Position numbers and translations under genes: made by a program. Below the pieces are notes generated by a model. The model worked only from the letters and a program-made list of their open reading frames with translations, was not told where the DNA came from and did no database searches. Shown here piece after piece: positions 1 through 9,516 of a stretch of 47,259 nucleotides of DNA. The stretch's first letter is position 1; every line of letters begins with the position of its first letter. Source of the DNA: Anaeromyces robustus (Eukaryota; Neocallimastigomycota; Neocallimastigomycetes; Neocallimastigales; Neocallimastigaceae); contig MCFG01000183.1 of the NCBI GenBank assembly GCA_002104895.1, forward strand, positions 82,501 to 129,759, read 5' to 3'.

Positions 1-1989
1 ATTTACAATAGTCACTGGAAGAACCACACCAACCATATTTACTACAACATTTACTATTTCTACATTTACCATAACTTGGTCCACATTTATCAGAGGAAGA
101 ATAACCAATACTAGAAGATTTTTTAGTAGTTGTTTTTCTTTTAGTAGATGTTTTTCTTTTAGTAGATGATGATTTTTTAGTTGTTTTTTTAGTAGAAGAT
201 TTTTTGGTTGTTTTTTTAGTGGTAGAAGATTTTTTAACAGTTTTAAAAACTTTACAAGTACCATATTCTTTTTGACAACCTTGATTAACATCACAATGTT
301 CATCTGTAGTATTACAATAACCATATTTACTACAACAATAACCATTTTTACATCTACCATATTCTGGACCACAACGTTTACTATTTGAAATTTTTATGTT
401 ATTATTACCAATAATTGTTTTATTACCACTGGATTTATTATTACGACTGGTTGTTTTATTTTTATTACTAGTGGTTTTAGTATTACGAGTCGTTGTTTTT
501 TTAACATTTGATGTTTTATTACCACTATTTGATTTAGCACTGATTTGTTTACCATAGTTTTTGGATTCATAAGCAGAAACTTTTTCTTGTAAAAATTTAC
601 TATCTATACTATTGTAAGAAATATTTTTTGGATCATCATTTCTATAAATAGTAAAACTATCAAATACAGCTGGATTAGAATTAATTCTTAAAAATTCACA
701 TTGAGCTTTTTTATTATTACCACCAACATTAAATTTACACTTTAAACTACCATATTTCTTAGCATTTTCACTTTTATCACCTCTAGCATATTTCTTTTGC
801 CAGTGAGAAAAGCTTTTGTATTTACCTTGCTCAATATAAATTTCCCAACCACCAACAGCATTTAAAATATTAAGAGTAGCACCTTTACGAATTTGTACAA
901 TATTACTTGAAGTTTTTTTATCATATGAATCAATTTGTGGTGAGCTAAATTTGGTCATGACTTTAGTTCTAGCATAAACATGGTCATGAGCACTGAAAAT
1001 AATAGCTCCATGAAGTCTACAATAATCATAGAAATTTTCACCATCACCTGAAACATAATTCTTATTTTTAATATATTTACCAGTATGATAGTAATCATCA
1101 TAATAATGCCAAGCACAAATTTTCCAATCTTCAGTACTTTGTGATAAGTGCTTTTTTAAGAATTCAAGTTGATCTTTTCTTTTTTCATCTTCACTAATAG
1201 TTGGAGATAAACCAATAATTCTCTATAAATATAAATTATATATATTATAATATAAAATATAAAATATAAAATATAAAATATAAAATATAAAATATAAAAT
1301 ATAAAATATAAAATATAAAATATAAAATATAAAATATAAAAAAAAAAATATTAAATAATAAATATTTATTTTTTTAAATAATTATATAATTATATATATT
1401 AATGAAAATTATGTATATATTATATTTTATCAAATAAAACATGTATAATTCTTTAATAATAAGAAATATATATATATCTTTACCATATTTTTATATTTAC
1501 AAGACCACATGGTTTTCTTTGGAGAAAAAGTACATGAAACACCACTATTTCTACTACTAACCATTTGATTATAAAGAAGACTTACATATCTATTATATTT
1601 ACTTTTACCACATTCACCAGCACTTTCATGATTACCTAAAATACCTAAAAATTTATAGCTACGTTTGGAATCTAATATATTATCAAAATATGCATCTGGT
1701 TTACAAATGTAATCGTAATCACCAAGATGTAACATAGCATCAAATTTGAATAAATTCATTACTTGTTTAGCCTCTTTTTCAGTACCACTAATAATCATAA
1801 TATTTAATAATAATAATAATAATTAATAAAATATATACAGTATAGAAATAAATATTAAAAGAATTAAATATTATACAGATTTAATATAATTAATTATTAT
1901 TATTTTTTTTATTAATTCATAAATTTTATAAATTAATGTTTATATTAATATTTTTTATATTATTTTATTTTTCTTTTTCTTTTTCTTTT

Positions 1990-2030
<41 letters not shown>

Positions 2031-2260
2031 TAATAAATATAATAAATATAATATATTATAAATAAATAACAAAAATTATAAATTAATGATAAAAAAAAAA
2101 CATACGTGTCACCAATAATGTTCATAGTAAATTCATCGGCACCATATTTAAAGTTATTTAATTCAGCTTCGGTGATCCTAACATTAGCTCCATGGCTACC
2201 AACAATTTTATCTAGAGCTATCAAAAGCCCATTAAGAATTATTTTTTTGTTAATTTTCAT
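1..2260 (-). CDS. Secreted metallophosphoesterase with C-terminal CBM18 chitin-binding domains (3 exons seen, 3' end outside window)
   Basis: Calcineurin-like phosphoesterase. Exons are 2260-2106, 1787-1484 and 1222 to beyond base 1. Introns start GTATGT and GTAAAG, end TAG, and keep the frame, giving about 560 residues before the window edge. The metal-site motifs are in order: IIGDTGT (Asp51), HLGDYDY (Asp75), LGNHE (Asn104, His105), AWHYY (His192) and AHDHVY (His232, His234), so the dinuclear site looks complete. From about residue 335 a Ser/Thr/Asn/Lys linker begins. Two hevein-like Cys-rich modules (about 430-472 and from 519, with KCGPSYGKCRNSKCC) are separated by a Lys/Ser/Thr repeat. 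The N-terminus (MKINKKIILNGLLIAL) is a modest signal-peptide candidate. By family it hydrolyses phosphomonoesters or diesters; the CBM18 part would anchor it to chitin, possibly the fungus's own wall. The substrate is unknown. Confidence 0.88.
1249..1345. repeat. 7-bp minisatellite (ATAAAAT)n in intron 2 of the phosphoesterase
   Basis: About 13 near-perfect tandem copies of a 7-base A/T unit fill most of the second intron (1483-1223). They do not touch the splice sites. The copy number is probably polymorphic. Confidence 0.9.
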
Positions 2261-2309
2261 GACTGTAAATTTATTTAATAGATGTAAAAAATAGATTTTA
2301 TTGGCTTTT

Positions 2310-2340
<31 letters not shown>

Positions 2341-3483
2341 TTATTTTTTGTTAATATAGTCTTTCTTTATATAAATATTTTTATAAATATTCTAGTTTTC
2401 TTTTTTCTTTATTTTTTGTTTTATATAAAATAAATAATATATGTTATATATAAAAATTAAAAAATTTGGTAAAAAAGAATAATGAAAACTAAAAAATTAA
2501 AAGGAAAAAAAAAAAAAAAATTTTTATCTTTTTTATCCTTTTATTTAGTAAAAAAAAAAAAAAAATTGTTTTATCCATTTATTATAAATTTCTGTTCAGC
2601 CGTTTTTTAAAAATTTTAATTTTATTTTTTAATTTAAAATTACTAAACTAAGTATATTATTAATATTAAAATTTAATATAATAATATATGTATAGTAGGT
2701 AATAAATGTGATAATATTTTAAAATATTTGAAATAATTAAAATATTATTTTTTTGGTTTTTTTACTATTATTTTTTTATTTGTTTACTACTATTTATTCA
2801 TTCATTTATTTATAATAATTTATTTATTTTTATATTTTTTTATATTTTTATTTTATTTTTAAAATTTCTAATATAATATAATATATCTATTTATTTTTAT
2901 TATTTATTAAAATATAATTAAATATAACATAATATGTAATTATTTATTAATATTTCAATTATCTATAATAAAATGAAATATAATAAATGAAATTAATTAA
3001 CTTGATAAAAATAGATATTAAAAAATATTGAAAACAAAAAAAAAAAAAGCATATATGTATATTTAAATATACTCATAATATATTATAATATATTATTATA
3101 TAGTTATTGTTACACAACGTCAATATTTTTAATATAAAATTTTAGAATTATAAAATAATTGAATATACCAATTAATAATAATTATAAATTAAAATTTAAA
3201 CAAATTGAACAAAATAAATTGAAACATTTATAATATATTATATATTATAATATAATCATAATATGTCAATTATAATATTTAATATATAAAAAATTTTATA
3301 ATTTTATCAATAAAAATTACTATAAAAAGTCAATGACCATAATTTTGACACCTAAAATGATAAACAAAAGGGTGTAAAAATAAATTAATAGTATTTTCTA
3401 AATTTAATAATTAATAATTAATAATTAATAATAAGAATAATAATAATAGTAATAATAATAATAAATAATAATAAATAATAATA

Positions 3484-3520
<37 letters not shown>

Positions 3521-4043
3521 GTATAATAATAATAATAATACTAATACTAATACTAATACTAATACTAATACTAATACTAATAATAAATAATAATAATAAT
3601 TATAATAGTATAATTATTAGAAATTAAATTTTATTATGTTAACTTTATTAAATGATATATTAAAGAGTATACTATGAGTTAAAAGAGTTACATTTTTGTT
3701 AAATAATTTGGTTTATTGATGAATGTGTATCTACTTAATTCTACAACTATTTTTAAAAAAATAAAATTTTCTAATACTAATTATTGTTAATATATAAATA
3801 TCACAATGAAATAATGTAGGTTTTCTTGTTTATATATGAGTATCTTAAATTATATTGAATATTTAATGATTAATCTAGTTCCCCCAGAAGTTAATATTCT
3901 TAAGTGTTATTTCTATAAATTTTCCTATTTACACCATTATCTTGTATAGAATGAATATAATGAATTTCTTTCATTTCTTTATATTGTAACTAATTAATTA
4001 TTTCATTTATGATGGAAACCTTATGCTTAAAGGATGATAAAAA
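2261..4043. other. Gene-free A/T-rich stretch with microsatellites
   Basis: No open frame of useful length and no RNA gene seen. It begins with the 5' flank of the phosphoesterase gene, including (TTTA)n at about 2306-2335. It also holds an A/T-rich block with (AAT)n near 3420-3535 and a CTAATA/ACTAAT hexamer run near 3538-3588. Everything else is homopolymer and A/T background. Confidence 0.7.
3415..3600. repeat. Compound microsatellite (AAT)n then (CTAATA)n
   Basis: Trinucleotide AAT repeats with interruptions lead into about eight copies of a hexamer CTAATA and back into AAT. It is simple-sequence DNA: the units lack spacers, so it is not a CRISPR array. Confidence 0.9.
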
Positions 4044-4130
4044 ACCTAAAAGGCAATCCTTAACAATACACATATGAATACCTCTTGGGTTTCATATCAC
4101 TTGTATATTGTTAAGGATTGCCTTTTAGGT
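4044..4130. repeat. 87-base hairpin: 25-bp perfect inverted repeat
   Basis: The left arm, 4044-4068 (begins ACCTAAAAGGCAATCC), is the exact reverse complement of the right arm, 4106-4130 (ends GGATTGCCTTTTAGGT). An inner 7-bp stem (ATATGAA with TTCATAT) extends it. The arms are more GC-rich than the surroundings. No clear target duplication flanks it. It could be a MITE remnant or a transcribed stem-loop; the sequence does not decide. Confidence 0.85.
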
Positions 4131-4968
4131 CTTACGTTCCTTCTTATTATTAAGTGTATTAATATGGTGTATTTCTTATCAATAGTATGGGAAAATCTAA
4201 TAGTTTCTTATATTTAGTTTTAGCTTTATCTTTTATATATATTGAATATTTGAAATCACATATTAATTTATTTGTTTATCTATCTTCTTTAATATTTCCA
4301 ATTTATTTTCAAATATAGTGTAGATTATTAAAGTGTTAATGTATTAATTCGTATATATTATTTCGTGTATTATCTTTATCTTAATACTTTCATATATAGA
4401 CATTTTCATATATTTGTTAATTGATTGATTATCCCACATCCTCAAAAAATTCAAATATTTAGTATGTAATAAATTTTTGATTTTCTCAATATTATTATGT
4501 AGTTTTAAATTTCATTTATATTAATAACTTATAGTTATTTTATTATTAATAAAATGTACTTCACTCTAAGACATCATGCAATCACTCTTAAATTTATGTA
4601 TACATATGTTTATTTTATATTAACGCGTTAAAATATTATATATTATGTACTTTTCACAGTTTAGCAGTAATTGAATCTTTTAGATTATCAATAACTGGTG
4701 ATTACGATTAGTATATATATTAACTACATATTTAATCTTTTGGTAATATCAATAAGATTATTTTTGTTATAGTAAGATATAAATTATATTGAATAGATTC
4801 AAATAGTATCAGATGAGTTTAAAACTTCATCGAATTATATAACTTATTGATTATATATTATGTTTTCTTGTAATGAATCATCTTACAATCTTTGTTTGTA
4901 ATTACACGTGTATTATTTATTTTATATTATATATGCTTTAGATGGTTTAGTAATAACCTTCAAGTTAT
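4131..4968. other. Non-coding stretch, no gene seen
   Basis: Short interrupted frames only. The base mix is slightly less extreme than to the left (ACGCGTT and ACACGTG words occur). That hints at decayed repeat or gene sequence, but no family can be recognised. Confidence 0.5.
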
Positions 4969-5285
4969 ATACTTTTGTTGGTAGGAGTTAACCAAAATAT
5001 TTTTCTTTTGTGGGATTAGTATTAACCTTGTGATTGTCATTAAAATATTAATTACAATTATTTTTAATTATAAATACTTTTGTAGGTAAGAGTAACCATT
5101 TATATATCTCCTTTTTGAGATTAATATAAAACCTTGTAATTACTATTAAATAATTTTTAAATAATTTATAATGTAATCTTTTGTGAAACTATTTTTGTTT
5201 ATTATATACTTTTATTGGATAAGAGGTAACCAAAGATTCATCTCTTTTGTAGGTTTAGTATTAACTATAAAATTCCGTTTAGTGA
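4969..5285. repeat. Decayed tandem repeat, three ~105-132 bp units
   Basis: Three successive blocks start near 4971, 5076 and 5208. Each shows the same order of words: ACTTTTGTTGGTAGGAG-like, then AACCA, then a CTTTTGTGGGATTAGTATTAA-like word, then CCTTGTGATTG-like. A fourth partial match precedes 4969 (GATGGTTTAGTAATAACCTT). The units are strongly diverged. It is an old satellite or duplicated element lying 3' of the first paralogue. Confidence 0.6.
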
Positions 5286-5619
5286 AGTAGTTGTTTTGTC
5301 TTTAATGAAATTATGTTGTTTATTTGTATATATGATTTTTAACAGGGATTATTTATCATGTTAAATTGTAATTGTAAATTATACATTTTATTTTCTTAAC
5401 TATGCGCCCATACACGTATTTGTAATAAAGGAGATATTGTTTATATTTTTATTTATACACGAAATTATGTATTGATTATTTGTTTAGTCTTTGGTGTTAT
5501 TGTATTGTAATTGTGTAAAATTGTAATAAAATATACAACATATTGTTAGTAATAGAGTAATTATAGTATTCATGTGACAAGTTAACATGATGGTAACTCT
5601 TTTAATTATAATTTATGAC

Positions 5620-6423
5620 TTAGTTGAAAGAAATCCAAGAAACTTGAACCATAAAATTAGCATGATTTTCTCCCGAAGTTATTTTTAAATCAAAACCAGT
5701 AGTTGTGATATTAAGTGCATTTACATGTATCCACCCAATATTACTCGGCTGAATACCATTTAGAGAAGTCATAACATGAGGGATGTTTTCATATATTTTA
5801 TCAAAATCTATGTGTCTTGTAAAATTACGTTTAGTTACTTTTGTTTTATAATCTCCTATTTGGATATTAATGTCGTTTTTGATATTTATTATATTTTTTT
5901 TCAATTCTGAATTTTCTTTTTTAATAGCTTTTAATTCACCTTCTAATTTATCTATTTTTTCAGATAGCATTTCTGTTACACCATCTATATCATGTTCTTT
6001 AAACGTTAATTCTTCAATTCGTTCATATAATTTATTTATTAAATCACTTTGATCAAATTTATTTTTTAGTAATTTAATTTTTGCAGTTAATGGTTCTTCT
6101 GATCCTGAAACAAACATTTTTAATAAAAGTATTAATTGATTATCATTTATTATTTCTTTAATAGATACTAAATTTTCATCAATTAATTTTGAGATTAAAT
6201 TATATATTTCTTCTAAGTTATCACAAAATCTAAATAGTTTTTTTGATTCAGTAAATTCACTAAAGTTCATTTTTGTATTATAAAAATAACCATCTATAAT
6301 ATTTTCTTTTTCTACAAATAATTCAATAAAACAATTTTTTCTTTTGTTATATTCTACTCTAAAACTATATTTTTCAGAAGAATATTCCAATGTTTGATTT
6401 TTACTTTTGATATTATTATCCAT
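5620..6423 (-). CDS. Paralogue A: shared N-terminal module, coiled coil, H-type-lectin-like C-terminus
   Basis: 267 residues, intronless, no signal peptide or membrane segment. Residues 1-115 (MDNNIKSKNQTLEYSSEKYS onward) nearly match the N-termini of the paralogues at 9517-11157 and 13502-14716. Residues about 120-195 form a Lys/Glu/Ile-rich coiled coil (EMLSEKIDKLEGELKAIKKE). From about 200 the C-terminus differs from the other two. It has the H-type lectin (PF09458-like) pattern: an Asp-Phe start, IPHVMTSLNGIQ, a central VNALNITTTGFDLKI and a closing MVQVSWISFN. In discoidin-type proteins this domain makes six-stranded GalNAc-binding trimers, which would suit the coiled coil. The shared start codon and a conserved leader support this start. 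The lectin call is by pattern only. Confidence 0.82.
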   Translation of the reverse strand: MDNNIKSKNQTLEYSSEKYSFRVEYNKRKNCFIELFVEKENIIDGYFYNTKMNFSEFTESKKLFRFCDNLEEIYNLISKLIDENLVSIKEIINDNQLILLLKMFVSGSEEPLTAKIKLLKNKFDQSDLINKLYERIEELTFKEHDIDGVTEMLSEKIDKLEGELKAIKKENSELKKNIINIKNDINIQIGDYKTKVTKRNFTRHIDFDKIYENIPHVMTSLNGIQPSNIGWIHVNALNITTTGFDLKITSGENHANFMVQVSWISFN

Positions 6424-6478
6424 TTTATATTATTATAAAAAGTATTATTATTTTAAATAAGTTTTTATATTTACACAG

Positions 6479-6480
<2 letters not shown>
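6424..6480 (-). promoter_or_regulatory. Conserved leader upstream of paralogue A
   Basis: The ~55 bases before the ATG (on the plus strand beginning TTATATTATTATAAAAA and continuing to AAGTTTTTATATTTA) recur almost unchanged before paralogues B (11158-11213) and C (14717-14772). This suggests a shared 5' UTR or core promoter carried by the duplication. A poly-A run lies just beyond in A. Confidence 0.55.
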
Positions 6481-6514
<34 letters not shown>

Positions 6515-6739
6515 AGAGAAAGAATTATAATTTTATGAAATACAAAAGGTTTAATTTTATTTATATTTTTTAAATTTTGTTTATTTTTTGAAAAAAATGC
6601 TTTTAACAATAAGTTTAAGAATTATTAGATAAGATTAATATATATTTCTTCCAATTTATCACAAAATCTAAATAACTTTAAAAAATAATCGTCAATAATA
6701 TTTTTTTTCCCCAAAAAAATCTTATTAATTATTGTTATA

Positions 6740-6910
6740 ATTTAAGGAACATAATTATTATGCAGTTTTGCAAAATTTCAAAATTCCTTTAATTGTTATA
6801 TTAGTCTTGTCTAGAGGAAAGATTACATGGATGTCGTAGAATAATGATAGGCAGGTAAGTACTAAATGTATTTATGATATATTAATGTGCATAATCTATA
6901 AATATATATC
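6740..6910. repeat. Duplicated non-coding block, copy 1
   Basis: It matches 11468-11645 at high identity, with only small changes. It includes GCAAAATTTCAAAATTCCTT, a TAGAATAATG word and GGCAGGTAAGTACTAAATG. The last word reads CAG/GTAAGT on the plus strand, a perfect splice-donor consensus. A weaker piece (GTGCATAA..CTATAAATATGTA) recurs at 17157-17210. No open frame explains it. Confidence 0.7.
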
Positions 6911-7332
6911 TTAATAATTGAACTTATTTATTTAAGTATTAGATTTATATCTTTTTATAATGTATATTAATAATTTATATTATTATTATTAAAAAATTTC
7001 TTTCTTTAAAATATTATACATAATATATTTGTTCAATTATATGTTATTTCATATTGAAATATTTTTATGTATTTTATGAATTGTATTATTTTTATAATTT
7101 TATTATTTATTATTATATTTTATTTTTAATAATATTATTGTTTATATTTTAAAAAGTATTGTACTATAATTAAGGATTTCTTGTATTTGTTTTAGTTATT
7201 AATATTTTATTGTAATTATTAATAAAATAATGAAAATTTATAAAAATTTACTAATAAACTAGCACTAAAAGAAAAAGAAATTCGTTTGAATATCCATAAA
7301 TTAATAAAAAAAAAAATTAAAAATGATATAAC
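6911..7332. other. A/T-rich spacer, nothing recognisable
   Basis: Short A/T homopolymers and interrupted frames only, between the duplicated block and the MITE. Confidence 0.5.
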
Positions 7333-7340
7333 TTAGATTA

Positions 7341-7466
7341 GGGGTGTCCCATTTCGCCAAGTCACGCTTTTTTTTGTGGCTAAATAAAACTATGTATACT
7401 TTATTTTATTTATTTTTTTATTTTATTTATTTATTATTATTATTATTTATTTATTATTTATATATT

Positions 7467-7516
<50 letters not shown>

Positions 7517-7687
7517 TTATTTATTATTTATTATTATTTATTTATTATTTATTATTATTTATTTATTATTTATTATTTATTATTTATTATTTATTTATTA
7601 AAATAAAATAGTTACATTTTTAATATGGCGTATTTTTTAAAAAGTGTAAATTTTTGTATTTTAATTTGGCGAAATGGGTCACATTCC
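7341..7687. mobile_element. hAT-type MITE, 347 bp, with 8-bp target duplication
   Basis: Both ends carry a GC-rich terminal inverted repeat in an A/T desert. The left reads GGGGTGTCCCATTTCGCCAA. The right, reverse-complemented, reads GGAATGTGACCCATTTCGCC. They share a 13-bp core CCCATTTCGCCAA. The element is flanked by TTAGATTA on both sides (7333-7340 and 7688-7695), an 8-bp duplication as made by hAT transposases. The GGGGTGTC end also resembles hAT ends. The interior is almost all (TTA)n/(TTTA)n and encodes nothing. It depends on a transposase elsewhere. Confidence 0.82.
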
Positions 7688-7695
7688 TTAGATTA

Positions 7696-8535
7696 GATTA
7701 AAAGTCATTAAATCATAAGAAATAAGATTAATTAGTAAATAATACTATCTTAACGTAGATATTAATTTATAAAAAATATTAATAATTTGTTTTATTCATA
7801 CAAAAATATAATAATGACTTTTTTTTATTTTATTATTTATTTTACATAAATATTAACATATATAGTATCTTTTATATTAGTAAAAATATTATTAATTCTA
7901 TTATTAAGAATTAATATTTAAAAATTTTTATATTTTTTTTATATTTTATATTATTTTTTTTGTTTAATTATATAAATATTTTCTTTAATATTAATTCTTC
8001 TAAAATCGAAAATATACTTTTATTTCGATTTTTATTTTATTTTATTTTTTTTATTTAAATAAAACCTTCTTTTATATAATATTATATTTACAAAAGAATT
8101 CATCTAAATATCCTTTTTTAAATGTAACAGTAAACATTGAGCTTTAATATATTATTCTAATATTTAAGAAAGTACAACCAACTTCGTATTTTAGCATAAA
8201 TTCGTATCACATAAATTAAAAAAAGAAAAACCTTATATATTTTAAAAAGTAAGTAATAATTTTAATATATATATATATATATATAAAAGAAAATACAACT
8301 TTTTAATTAAATTGTTTATAAATTAGAACATAATTTTTCTACAGTATTTAAATTACTTTAAATAAACTGTGGCTGATGTTATCATAAGTAATACTCAAAT
8401 TTTCAATTATATATTATTGTTGACAATTAAGAATACTCTTTAATTTTTTAATTATTATAATAATAAAATTATAATATAATGATGTTTCTTAATATCAATT
8501 TATTAAATTATAATAATAATAGTTAATATATAATA
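7696..8535. other. Spacer within the segmental duplication; 8180-8490 repeated at 11890-12180
   Basis: The right part is matched at 11890-12180. Both copies have GTATTTTAGCATAAATTCG and later AACTGTGGCTGATGTTATC and TATTGTTGACAATTAAGAA. There is no frame of note. It is best read as shared intergenic sequence of the duplicated unit. Confidence 0.65.
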
Positions 8536-8537
8536 AT

Positions 8538-8840
<303 letters not shown>

Positions 8841-9372
8841 TACTAAATTTAAGTAATTGGTATTTATGTATAATATTCATTTCGTGTTACCCAAAGCAAA
8901 AACAAAAATTTTTAAAGATATTTTTAATATATTAACGATTTCAATAATTCTAATAATTCTAATTAATTTTAAAATATTTAATTCAATTTAATTTTCGTAT
9001 GATTTTTATTTATTAAATAAGAATGACTTTAAATATTAGTCTATTACTCATAACAATAATAAATATTATAAAATAGAAAATAATTATTAGTTATTGTAAT
9101 TATTATATAAGTATTTAAATATTTATTTTAATTTATTAAGTATAAATCATAAAAAATACAAAAATAAAATAAAATTTTATATTTTAATTGTATGACTAAT
9201 TTATAAAATATAAATAAATGTAATGAATAAAAGCTTATAAAAATTTTAATAATATTTATATCAATATATCATTATACATTTTGTTAAACTAAATAAATAA
9301 AAAATTAATTTATGAATGTAATTAATTTATATTAATAAATTATTTATAATTTATAATATTATATATATATGC
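8841..9372. other. 3' flank of paralogue B; 8843-9020 repeated at 12958-13120
   Basis: The words TTCGTGTTACCCAAAGCAAA and CAATAATTCTAATAATTCTA recur at the same relative place 3' of paralogue C. Otherwise it is A/T-rich with no gene. Confidence 0.6.
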
Positions 9373-9516
9373 TTAATTTTTTAAATTAAACAAATAAAAG
9401 ATGAGATTGGCAATAATCTTTTTTTCATCAGCATTTGCATTATTAGAATGACCTACTTGTATCATGGCACATTTATTTTTTATTGAAAGATAAAAATTAT
9501 CAATATAATTAGCTTC
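9373..9516 (-). pseudogene. Stranded 3' end of paralogue B
   Basis: In frame with paralogue B but beyond its stop. It encodes EANYIDNFYLSIKNK and MIQVGHSNNANADEKK, nearly identical to the last residues of paralogue C, and ends at the equivalent stop. The lack of further damage shows the truncation is young. Confidence 0.8.

Noticed and set aside
3415-3600. Regular repeat resembling a CRISPR array
   Set aside because: Units are 3 and 6 bases without spacers; it is eukaryotic microsatellite DNA.
7344-7601. Plus-strand frame of 85 residues rich in Tyr, Ile and Leu
   Set aside because: It lies wholly inside the MITE and is microsatellite translation.
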